Below are positions 1-5,586 of a stretch of 6,880 nt of DNA, piece by piece. Within the stretch, counting starts at the first letter, position 1. Each line of letters opens with the position of its first letter. The notes beneath the pieces are model-generated. The model worked only from the letters and a program-made list of their open reading frames with translations. It made no database searches and was not told where the DNA came from. Position numbers and translations under genes: made by a program. The stretch is from Pseudomonadota bacterium (GTDB lineage Bacteria; Pseudomonadota; Alphaproteobacteria; Caulobacterales; Caulobacteraceae), in assembly GCA_023409795.1 (NCBI GenBank), contig JAEYQX010000037.1, forward strand, positions 1 to 6,880, written 5' to 3'.

Positions 1-1
1 G

Positions 2-1033
2 GTCAGGGACCTGCCGAAGGAACTGAACCTGGGCGTCGATTCCGGCGTCGTCTCGGGCAAGCTGGTCGCCGACATCAAAGGCGTCTCCAAGGCGTTCGGC
101 GACCGCACCCTGTTCAAGGGGCTGACCACCCGCATCATCCGCGGCGACCGTCTGGCCATCGTCGGGCCCAACGGCGCGGGCAAGACCACCCTGGTCAAGA
201 CCCTGCTGGGCGAGCTGGAACCGGACGAGGGCACCATCCGCCTGGGGGCCAACCTCGAGCCCGTCTATCTGGACCAGTCGCGCGAGGGGCTGAAGTCCGA
301 CATGACCCTGTGGGACGCCCTGACGCCGGGCGGCGGCGACAGCATCCTGGTGCGCGGCGTCTCCAAGCACGTCGCCGCCTATGCCAAGGACTTCCTGTTC
401 ACCGAGGCCCAGCTGCGCCAGCCGATCTCGACCCTGTCGGGCGGCGAGCGCAACCGCCTGCTGCTGGCCCGCGCCCTGGCCAGGCCCGCCAACCTGCTGG
501 TGCTCGACGAGCCGACCAACGACCTGGACATGGACACCCTCGACAAGCTCGAGGAGCTGCTGGAAGGCTATGACGGCACCCTGGTCCTGGTCAGCCACGA
601 CCGCGACTTCGTCGACCGCCTGGCCACCTCGACCATCGCCATGAACGGCCGCGGCGACATCGTCGAAACCCCCGGCGGCTGGCAGGACTTCATCCGCCAG
701 AACCCCGGCTTCCTGACGCCGCCTTCAGAGGCGCGTCGGGTCGAGAAGGCGCAGCCTTCTGAACGCGCCTCCACTCAAAATGCCGCGCCCAGGAAACAGG
801 CCAAGCTGTCCTACAAGGACGCGCGCCGCCTCGAAGAGATTGAAAAACTTCTCGAAACCCTGCCCGCCGAGATCGAGAAGCAGGACACCATCCTGGCCGA
901 CCCCACCCTCTTCACCCGCGACCCCGCCGCCTTCGACAAGGCCATGCGCGCCGCCGACAAGGCCCGCGCCGAACTGGAAGCCATCGAAATCGAATGGCTT
1001 GAACTGGAAGAGAAAAAAGCCAGCCTGGGCTAG
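2..1033 (+). CDS. uup: ABC-F family ATPase, Uup-like, C-terminal part (5' truncated by window)
   Basis: This is a soluble ABC-F protein of the type that acts on ribosomes or nucleic acid rather than in transport; no membrane segment is seen. The open frame runs from base 2 to a TAG at 1031-1033, giving 343 residues. They cover a short linker (about residues 1-20), the second nucleotide-binding domain and a C-terminal extension. Walker A GPNGAGKTT is at 164-190, the signature LSGGE at 434-448, Walker B LLVLDEP at 494-514 followed by TNDLD, and the H-switch LVSHDRDF near 587-610. After about residue 240 there is a Pro/Ala/Ser/Gln linker, then a charged, Glu/Lys/Leu-rich segment to the stop that looks like the C-terminal coiled coil of Uup. 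That tail favours Uup over EttA, but other ABC-F members are possible. The first ABC domain lies outside the window. The gene converges on thrB, with only a palindromic repeat between them. Confidence 0.88.
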   Translation, partial: VRDLPKELNLGVDSGVVSGKLVADIKGVSKAFGDRTLFKGLTTRIIRGDRLAIVGPNGAGKTTLVKTLLGELEPDEGTIRLGANLEPVYLDQSREGLKSDMTLWDALTPGGGDSILVRGVSKHVAAYAKDFLFTEAQLRQPISTLSGGERNRLLLARALARPANLLVLDEPTNDLDMDTLDKLEELLEGYDGTLVLVSHDRDFVDRLATSTIAMNGRGDIVETPGGWQDFIRQNPGFLTPPSEARRVEKAQPSERASTQNAAPRKQAKLSYKDARRLEEIEKLLETLPAEIEKQDTILADPTLFTRDPAAFDKAMRAADKARAELEAIEIEWLELEEKKASLG

Positions 1034-1167
1034 CTCTCCTCCCCATGACAATGGGGAGGTGGATCGGCGGCGCAAACCGGCGAGACGGAGGGGCCCAGCC
1101 GGCATTGCGCCTCCCCGCCCCTCCACCGCTTCGCGGTCCCCCTCCCCACGCCGTGGGAGGAAAGCCA
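1034..1167 (+). repeat. Palindromic intergenic repeat, copy 1
   Basis: This fills the gap between the convergent ABC-F gene and thrB. It is built from nested palindromes. CCTCCCCAT (1038-1046) and ATGGGGAGG (1051-1059) form a perfect 9-bp hairpin with a GACA loop. GGAGGGG (1087-1093) pairs with CCCCTCC (1118-1124). ACCGC (1125-1129) and GCGGT (1133-1137) form a hairpin with a TTC loop. TGGGGAGG (1052-1059) can also pair with CCTCCCCA (1141-1148) across the whole element. A second copy lies inverted at 6767-6880. Long blocks are shared: GGGGAGGTGGATCGGCGGCG near the left, GAGACGGAGGGG in the middle, and GGAGGAAAGCCA at the right end. No transposase or coding sequence is present. It resembles a REP/BIME- or MITE-like intergenic element; the family cannot be named from the sequence alone. 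The hairpins could help end transcription from either side, but no U tract follows them. Confidence 0.8.
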
Positions 1168-1171
1168 TGGC

Positions 1172-2134
1172 CTATGCCACCTCGGCGGCCTTCCAGTATT
1201 CCAGGCGGCGGAAGAACTGCATCGGGTCCTTGGGCGTCACCAGGTTGGCGGGGTCGTGGAAGATCCGGTCGTGCAGGCGGGTCAGGGTGAACCGCACCGC
1301 CGCCGCCGCGCCCAGGCCCGGCAGGGCCTCGCGCTCGGCATCGGACAGCGGACGCACCGACTCATAGCCGTTCTGGAAGGCGCGCAGGGCCGATGGCATC
1401 GGATTGCCCTCGGCATCAAAGCCCCAGGCACTCAGGGCGATGGCCAGGTCATAGGCCAGCACGTCCGTGCAGGCGAAGTAGAAGTCGATCACCCCGCCGA
1501 TGTCGCAGCCGCCATGCTCATTGACGGCGAACAGGACGTTGTCAGGGAAAAAGTCGGCATGGATCGGCCCGCGCGGCAGGCTTTCGTCGGCCCAGGGCTG
1601 GGCCAGGCGCGGCAGGATGCCCTTGATCTGGTCCAGCATCCGGCGATCGGCCCCCTGCGCCACCGCATCGCAGCGCACCACCAGCTCGTGCCAGGCCCCG
1701 GGCCCGACCGGGTTCTTGCGGGTCAGCTTGAAGTCGGCCGCGTCCAGGTGCAGCAGGGCCAGGACCTGGCCGGCGCGATACTGCTCGCGGTCACTGGGCT
1801 GCTTCTTCCAGGCCCCGGGGGCCCAGTGCAGGATGGCGGCCCTGCGCCCGTTCAGGTGGCCGATCACCTGGCCATCCAGCGCCGCCACCGGCGAGGGCGT
1901 GGGGAAGCCCAGGGCCGACAGGTGCCCGGTCAGCCCCAGGCAGAAGGGCAGCGAGGCCGCGTCCGTGCGGTTCTCGAACAGGGTCAGGACAAAGTCGCCC
2001 TGCGTGGTTTCCAGCCGGTAGTTGGTGTTCTCGACCCCCTCGGCGATCGGGGTCAGAGCGACCAGATCACCCAGGGGGTAGCCTCGAAGATAGTCCGACG
2101 CCTGGGCCGGCGTTACGGGCGTGAAGACAGCCAT
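1172..2134 (-). CDS. thrB: Homoserine kinase, APH/choline-kinase fold (ThrB type II)
   Basis: It phosphorylates homoserine with ATP to O-phosphohomoserine, the committed step to threonine, in the cytoplasm. The protein has 320 residues, the usual size for the aminoglycoside-phosphotransferase-like homoserine kinase, which is unrelated to the GHMP-type ThrB of E. coli. Visible motifs are a nucleotide-binding loop EGVENTNYRL (32-41), the catalytic loop HADFFPDN (192-199, base Asp194 and Asn199) and the metal-binding segment GGVIDFYF (213-220, Asp217), followed by the DLAIALSAW helix typical of this family. The start follows the thrA stop directly (TGA GCC ATG, three bases between), with an AAAAGG Shine-Dalgarno at 2143-2148 inside the end of thrA. 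It is therefore the second gene of a tight thrA-thrB operon and probably shares the thr attenuator. Threonine synthase (thrC) is not in the window. Other APH-fold kinases are possible in principle, but the motifs and the neighbour make homoserine kinase very likely. Confidence 0.92.
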   Translation of the reverse strand: MAVFTPVTPAQASDYLRGYPLGDLVALTPIAEGVENTNYRLETTQGDFVLTLFENRTDAASLPFCLGLTGHLSALGFPTPSPVAALDGQVIGHLNGRRAAILHWAPGAWKKQPSDREQYRAGQVLALLHLDAADFKLTRKNPVGPGAWHELVVRCDAVAQGADRRMLDQIKGILPRLAQPWADESLPRGPIHADFFPDNVLFAVNEHGGCDIGGVIDFYFACTDVLAYDLAIALSAWGFDAEGNPMPSALRAFQNGYESVRPLSDAEREALPGLGAAAAVRFTLTRLHDRIFHDPANLVTPKDPMQFFRRLEYWKAAEVA

Positions 2135-2137
2135 GGC

Positions 2138-3871
2138 TCAAACCTTTTCTGCCGCCGCGCGGCGGGCGCGCACCACATCAGCCAGGTCCGACAGCACGCT
2201 TTCCGTCGTGGCCCAGCGGCCGGCACCCCGACCCTTGCAGGCCCAGACGCGGCCATCGTGACCATAGACCTTCAGGGCGTTGCGTTCACCTTCCAGCGAC
2301 TGGAACAGGGGGTCGTCCAGGTCGCGGTCCAGCCTGACCGCCGCCTCAAGCGCCCCGTCCTTCTCGAAGCAGGAGCCGATCTGGCGCACCGGGCGCGGGC
2401 CCAGTTCGGTCCGGGCCGACAGGACGTCGCAGGGCACATCGGCGGGCACCTGGCCAAAGGCCTCGAAGGCCAGCAGCTTCACCTTGGCGGCCGAGTCATG
2501 GCCTTCCAGGTCCGACGAGGGGTCCTCCTCGGCAAAGCCGGCGGCGCGGGCGTCCGCCAGGGCATCGGCAAAGGCCGCGCCCTCGCCCAGGCGCTGCAGC
2601 ATGAAGTTGACCGTGCCGTTCAGCACCGCCTCGAAGCCGACGACGGGACCGGCGGCCCGGGCGGCGCGCAGGGTCTCGATCATCGGCGCACCGCCGCCCA
2701 CGGCCGCCGACCAGGCGATACGGCAGCCCCGGGCCGCGGCCAGGTCGCGCAGGCCCTGGGGGTCCACGGCCACGGCCTGCTTGTTGGCGCTGATCACATC
2801 GACCCCGGCTTCCAGCGCCCGCACGATCAGCTCATGGCCGCCCTCGCCCTCGGACAGGGCCTCCAGCAGCAGGTCTGGTTTCTTGGCCAGCAGGGCATTG
2901 ATGTCATTGGTGAAAAGCTCGGCCGGCACGGTGACGTCGCGACACTTGGCCGGGTTGCGCACCAGGACGCCCACCACCTCATAGGCCTTGTTCGGCAGCA
3001 GGCGGTTCAGCAGGCCGCCGCCGACCACGCCACAGCCCGCCAGGGCCACCCGCAGCGGGGCCGCCACCTGGGCCGGGCCGGGAGGCGCATCCCTGTCGCC
3101 CACCACCGTGCCCTCGGCACGGCCCAGGGCCGCCACCTCGATCTCGACGCCGCGCGACTGGCCCAGGCCAATGGCGTCGTGCTGGACCAGGGCCCCGCCC
3201 AGCTGGCGCGCCGTGTCCCAGCTGGCCTGGCGATAGCGAAGCGGCGTGCCCGTTTCCGAGGCCGGGTCGCGGTCGTAGAGGCCGTCCACGTCCTTGACCA
3301 GGCGCACCCGCGAAAGGCCCAGCTCGGCCGCCAGGACCACCGCCGTCAGGTCCGAGCCACCCCGGCCCAGAAGGGCGACCCGGCCATTGGGGCGGATGCC
3401 GCCAAAGCCGGGCACGACGACCACCTGATGCTCGGCCAGGGCCTGGTGCAGGCGGTCTCCCCTCAGGCTGACCGGACGGGCGTGCTGGGCGGGCCCCTCA
3501 ACCACGATGCCCAGCTCCCGGACCGACAGGCCCACCGCGTCAAGGCCGACGCGATCACAGGCGATGGCCACCAGGGCCGCCGACTTCTCCTCGCCCAGGA
3601 CCACATAGGCGGGCAGCAGCTCGTTCTCGTGGCTCAGGCCCAGGGCCCGCGCCTCGGCCAGCATCCGGTCGGTGTGGCCCGACAGGGCCGAGACCACCGC
3701 CACCACCTTCCGCCCCGCGCGGACATGGCCATAGATCTCGGACGCCACCGCCGGGGCCTCGTCGGCATTGCGAAGGATGGACGAGCCGAACTTCAGGACG
3801 ACGACTTCGTCATCGCCCCACTGGGGATTGGGTTCGGCTTCGACAAGGGCAAGAGCGGCGTTGGCAGACAT
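2138..3871 (-). CDS. thrA: Compact bifunctional aspartate kinase / homoserine dehydrogenase lacking ACT domains
   Basis: The predicted protein has two activities: aspartate phosphorylation and reduction of aspartate semialdehyde to homoserine. Residues about 23-258 are an aspartokinase-type amino-acid kinase domain, with KFGSS (27-31), VSALSGHTDR (60-69), GFGG (155-158) leading to LGRGGSDLTA (168-177), and KDVDGLYDRDP (193-203). A short Pro/Ala linker (263-272) joins homoserine dehydrogenase: Rossmann GCGVVGGG (279-286), SANK (361-364), SAAVGGGAP (388-396), NGTVNF (418-423), and a catalytic block with Glu448, Asp459 and Lys463 matching Glu208, Asp219 and Lys223 of the yeast enzyme. At 577 residues it is far shorter than E. 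coli ThrA (820). The two ACT domains between kinase and dehydrogenase are missing and none follows the dehydrogenase. The nucleotide loop KFGSSIL departs from the usual KFGGTSV, so kinase activity is less certain than dehydrogenase activity. The ATG at 3871 has an AGGA Shine-Dalgarno at 3880-3883. An attenuator lies upstream and thrB follows. Confidence 0.88.
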   Translation of the reverse strand: MSANAALALVEAEPNPQWGDDEVVVLKFGSSILRNADEAPAVASEIYGHVRAGRKVVAVVSALSGHTDRMLAEARALGLSHENELLPAYVVLGEEKSAALVAIACDRVGLDAVGLSVRELGIVVEGPAQHARPVSLRGDRLHQALAEHQVVVVPGFGGIRPNGRVALLGRGGSDLTAVVLAAELGLSRVRLVKDVDGLYDRDPASETGTPLRYRQASWDTARQLGGALVQHDAIGLGQSRGVEIEVAALGRAEGTVVGDRDAPPGPAQVAAPLRVALAGCGVVGGGLLNRLLPNKAYEVVGVLVRNPAKCRDVTVPAELFTNDINALLAKKPDLLLEALSEGEGGHELIVRALEAGVDVISANKQAVAVDPQGLRDLAAARGCRIAWSAAVGGGAPMIETLRAARAAGPVVGFEAVLNGTVNFMLQRLGEGAAFADALADARAAGFAEEDPSSDLEGHDSAAKVKLLAFEAFGQVPADVPCDVLSARTELGPRPVRQIGSCFEKDGALEAAVRLDRDLDDPLFQSLEGERNALKVYGHDGRVWACKGRGAGRWATTESVLSDLADVVRARRAAAEKV

Positions 3872-3887
3872 GGTTTCGGTCCTGGGG

Positions 3888-3935
3888 AGGTCGCTGGGTT
3901 CGGGTTCGGCTGGTTCGGTCGGGTTGGGGTTCGGG
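3888..3935 (-). repeat. Short GGTTCG/CGAACC repeats in the thrA 5' untranslated region
   Basis: Between the attenuator terminator and the thrA ribosome-binding site, the plus strand repeats GGGTTCG, GGGTTCG, GGTTCG, GGGTTG and GGGTTCG, spaced irregularly. On the thrA mRNA this reads as repeated CGAACC and is pyrimidine- and purine-alternating with little capacity to self-pair. It may keep the stretch before the thrA start unstructured, or it may simply be slippage-derived low complexity. No gene is seen here. Confidence 0.4.
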
Positions 3936-3937
3936 CA

Positions 3938-3967
3938 TTAAAAAACCCGCCTGGGGCTCCAGGCGGG
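3938..3967 (-). terminator. Intrinsic terminator of the thr attenuator
   Basis: Read on the minus strand, CCCGCCTGG (3967-3959) and CCAGGCGGG (3954-3946) form a perfect 9-bp GC-rich stem with a 4-base AGCC loop. It is followed directly by six T (3945-3940) and then AA. This is a textbook rho-independent terminator. It sits upstream of thrA, not after a gene: 66 bases before the thrA start and 38 bases after the stop of the thr leader peptide. That position is expected of an attenuator. The minus-strand orientation is set by the T tract; on the plus strand the stem is followed by no T run of similar quality at the base. Confidence 0.92.
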
Positions 3968-4025
3968 GTGTTCGGTTTTTGCGTTTGTCGCCTAGCTGGC
4001 GCGCATCATCCGGTCCCCGCCCTGG
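3959..4025 (-). promoter_or_regulatory. Antiterminator pairing of the thr attenuator
   Basis: The leader RNA segment CCAGGGCGGGG (minus strand 4025-4015), inside leader-peptide codons 13-17, can pair with CCCCGCCTGG (3968-3959), the 5' arm of the terminator. The pairing has ten base pairs with a single bulged base. It is mutually exclusive with the terminator. A ribosome stalled early in the threonine codons would leave the first segment free and favour readthrough; a ribosome reaching the stop at 4006-4008 would cover it and favour termination. The pairings are seen directly in the sequence; the switching logic is inferred from known thr and his type attenuators. I did not find a clear additional protector stem further upstream. 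Confidence 0.7.
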
Positions 4026-4065
4026 TGGGCATGGTGGTGGTGGTCCCGGTGGTAATGGTGGTCAT
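4006..4065 (-). CDS. thrL: thr operon leader peptide, 19 residues
   Basis: An ATG at 4065 opens a 19-codon frame ending in TGA at 4006-4008 and encoding MTTITTGTTTTMPTRAGTG. Ten of the 19 residues are threonine and one is isoleucine, closely resembling in style the E. coli ThrL peptide with its Thr/Ile run. It is followed by an intrinsic terminator and then thrA on the same strand. It most likely acts in cis as a sensor of charged threonyl-tRNA through ribosome stalling, not as a functional protein. No strong Shine-Dalgarno is seen before the ATG at 4065. The same frame is open upstream, with another in-frame ATG at 4134 that would give a 43-residue peptide, so the exact start is uncertain. 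All threonine codons in the run are ACC. Any further extension upstream to 4320 would run into the riboswitch region and is unlikely. Confidence 0.82.
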   Translation of the reverse strand: MTTITTGTTTTMPTRAGTG

Positions 4066-4317
4066 GCCAAAGCCCGTCGCCGTTGCGGCAACGTGCTGGG
4101 TTCCAAGGCTGTCGAGGCAGTAGGCCACAGGCATGAGTCCGTTCGAAATCTTGCCTGATGGTGTTCGATCAGCCCCTCTGCCGTCAAGCCCCGGTTTGAA
4201 AATTTTTTGCAACAGCGCGGTCAGTACGCCCAAATCCTGCATGAGTGCGCGCCACGGATCGGCAACGGGGTAAAATTTTTCACTTGACCGGCGCTCTTCG
4301 CAACCGCAACCTGAAAT
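4066..4317. promoter_or_regulatory. Divergent thr / met promoter region (promoters not resolved)
   Basis: No gene is supported here. By position it should hold the minus-strand promoter of thrL-thrA-thrB and the plus-strand promoter of the riboswitch-metX-metB transcript. Candidate elements are weak. On the minus strand, TTGACG at 4187-4182 is a good -35 box, but only CACCAT stands 18 bases further on. On the plus strand, TAAAAT at 4271-4276 is a good -10 without a matching -35, and TTGACC at 4284-4289 is a -35-like box without a good -10. Two operator-like palindromes are present: CGTTGC-G-GCAACG at 4081-4093, and an imperfect AT-rich one at 4194-4213. The two AT-rich patches (4195-4208 and 4271-4280) stand out against the GC-rich surroundings, as expected of promoters. 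Confidence 0.5.
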
Positions 4318-4431
4318 CACTCATCAAGACCGGCTGAGGGATTAGGCCCTTTGACGCCGGGGCAACCATCGGGATCCGCCCGAAACGGTGCCAACTCCTG
4401 CGGGGTCCCTCGGGGCCGCGAGAGATGAGTG
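4318..4431 (+). promoter_or_regulatory. SAM-I (S-box) riboswitch aptamer upstream of metX-metB
   Basis: This is an S-adenosylmethionine-binding RNA element in the leader of the methionine genes. P1 is a perfect 8-bp stem, CACTCATC (4318-4325) with GATGAGTG (4424-4431). The P1/P2 junction has ATCAAGA. P2 pairs CCGGC (4330-4334) with GCCGG (4356-4360) and encloses GAGGGATTAGGCCC, the conserved kink-turn and pseudoknot loop region. It continues into GCAACC (4362-4367), P3 with CGGG (4370-4373) and CCCG (4379-4382), then the highly conserved GGTGCCAACTCC (4387-4398), and P4 around GCGG/CCGC (4400-4403 and 4416-4419). The order and the conserved blocks match the SAM-I consensus; a SAM-IV or mixed SAM-I/IV form is less likely. 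High SAM should lower metX-metB expression. No strong terminator with a T tract lies between it and metX, so the control is probably at translation start. Confidence 0.93.
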
Positions 4432-4463
4432 GAGCGTCGGTCAACGGCGGCGCACCACGGTCT

Positions 4464-4521
4464 GTCACTGCATGGGTTTCGGGGTGAGCCGAACCCTTGA
4501 CCCAGTGACCCGAGACCCATG
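4464..4521 (+). promoter_or_regulatory. Probable riboswitch expression platform covering the metX start
   Basis: Two mutually exclusive folds can be drawn. In one, GTCACTG (4464-4470) pairs with CAGTGAC (4503-4509), enclosing GGGTTTCGG (4474-4482) paired with CCGAACCC (4489-4496) with one bulged base; the start codon is free. In the other, CATGGGTTTCGGG (4471-4483) pairs with CCCGAGACCCATG (4509-4521) over 13 uninterrupted pairs with one G-U, burying the metX ATG. The 3' strand of aptamer P1, ATGAGTG (4425-4431), can also pair with CACTgCAT (4466-4473) with one bulge, which would link aptamer folding to this choice. No good Shine-Dalgarno precedes metX, only GAGA at 4512-4515. The pairings are seen; the regulatory assignment is inferred. 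Confidence 0.55.
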
Positions 4522-5586
4522 ACCCTGGCCCTGCTTCAGCAAGATGACACCCGACAGGACCCCGCCTGTCGCCGCGCCGCGCCGCGCCGCCCGTCCGAAC
4601 TGCTCAGCCGTGACGGGGCCCATGATGTCATCGTGCCCGTGCCCGACGGCTTCGCCCTGGATTTCGGCGGCACCCTGAACCAGAAGCAGGTCGTCGGCCG
4701 CCTGCATGGCAAGGCCAACGCCCCCCTGGTCGTCGTCGCCGGCGGCATTTCCGCCGACCGCTATGTCCACCGCACCGAGACCAAGGGCCTGGGCTGGTGG
4801 TCCGGTGCCGTGGGCGTGCGCGCCCCCATCGACCTGACCCGCTTCCGCGTCCTGGCCTTTGATTTTGCACCGGAATTCGGCAAGGGCGTCGCCGAGCCGA
4901 AACAGCCCCTGACCATCACCACCCAGGACCAGGCCCGCCTGCTGGCCCTCCTGCTGGACCACCTGGGCGTCGAGCGAGTGGCGGCCTTCATCGGCTGTTC
5001 CTATGGCGGCATGATCGCCCTGGCCTTTGGCGAGCTCTATCCCGACTGGGCCGACCAGCTGGTGGTCGTCTCCGCCGCCCACCGCCCTCACCCCCTGGCC
5101 ACCGCCTGGCGCGGCATCCAGCGCCGGATCCTGCAGCTGGGCCTCGAGACGGGCCGCGTCGACCAGGCCGTCAGCCTGGCCCGCGAGCTGGCCATGACCA
5201 CCTATCGCACCCCCGACGAGTTCGGCGACCGCTTCGATTCCGAGGCCCCCAGCCATGCGGGCCAGGCCTATCCGGTCTGCGACTACCTGACCGCCCGTGG
5301 CCGCGCCTATCGCGACCGTACCACCCCGTCGCGCTGGCTGACCCTGTCGGACTCCATCGACCGCCACCGGGTCGAGCCCGAGGCCATCACCGCCCCGGTC
5401 ACCCTGGTCGGCTTCAACAGCGACCGCCTGTGCCCGATCGAGGACATGGCCGAGCTGGCGGCCCGCCTGCCCAACCTGTTCCGGTTCGTCCGGGCTGACT
5501 CCCTCTACGGCCACGACGCCTTCCTGAAGGAAGACGCCTTCGTGGGCGAGATCCTGACTTCTGTTCTGAAGGACGTTGACCAATGA
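4519..5586 (+). CDS. metX: Homoserine O-acyltransferase, MetX type (probably succinyl-transferring)
   Basis: It acylates homoserine from acyl-CoA, the first step specific to methionine. The 355-residue protein is an alpha/beta-hydrolase of the MetX family: oxyanion region AGGISADRY (74-82), GWWSGAVG (92-99), nucleophile elbow GCSYGG (159-164) with Ser161, Asp302 in NSDRLCP, and His332 in YGHDAF. The triad is complete. The GGISADR and FAPEFG segments and the neighbouring E. coli-like MetB suggest succinyl-CoA rather than acetyl-CoA as donor; this is an inference, as MetX members use either. The ATG at 4519 is the only practical start because an in-frame TGA lies at 4498-4500 and no later start fits. 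The first 30 residues are Arg/Ala-rich and poorly conserved. It lies 87 bases after a SAM-I riboswitch, and its TGA overlaps the metB start as ATGA. The Shine-Dalgarno is very weak and the start lies in a segment able to pair with the leader. Confidence 0.92.
   Translation: MTLALLQQDDTRQDPACRRAAPRRPSELLSRDGAHDVIVPVPDGFALDFGGTLNQKQVVGRLHGKANAPLVVVAGGISADRYVHRTETKGLGWWSGAVGVRAPIDLTRFRVLAFDFAPEFGKGVAEPKQPLTITTQDQARLLALLLDHLGVERVAAFIGCSYGGMIALAFGELYPDWADQLVVVSAAHRPHPLATAWRGIQRRILQLGLETGRVDQAVSLARELAMTTYRTPDEFGDRFDSEAPSHAGQAYPVCDYLTARGRAYRDRTTPSRWLTLSDSIDRHRVEPEAITAPVTLVGFNSDRLCPIEDMAELAARLPNLFRFVRADSLYGHDAFLKEDAFVGEILTSVLKDVDQ

Noticed and set aside
1256..4123. Long plus-strand open frame of 955 codons opposite thrA and thrB
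   Set aside because: It is antisense to two well-supported genes, has low-complexity Gly/Gln/Arg/His-rich composition typical of a GC-rich shadow frame, and shows no recognisable domain.
4271..4289. Firm sigma-70 promoter for the met operon
   Set aside because: TAAAAT lacks a -35 at 16-18 bases, and TTGACC lacks a -10 at 17-18 bases, so no promoter can be called with confidence.
4006..4320. 104-codon minus-strand frame between the operons
   Set aside because: Only its last 19 codons (possibly 43) make sense, as the thr leader peptide; the rest runs through the promoter region and up to the riboswitch and shows no protein-like pattern.
4318..4431. SAM-II or other metA-type RNA
   Set aside because: The element is too large and has the four-way-junction layout and GGTGCCAACTCC block of SAM-I, which SAM-II lacks.
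4465..5583. Minus-strand open frame of 372 codons opposite metX
   Set aside because: Antisense shadow of metX with repetitive Gly/Gln/Asp/Ala composition and no domain.
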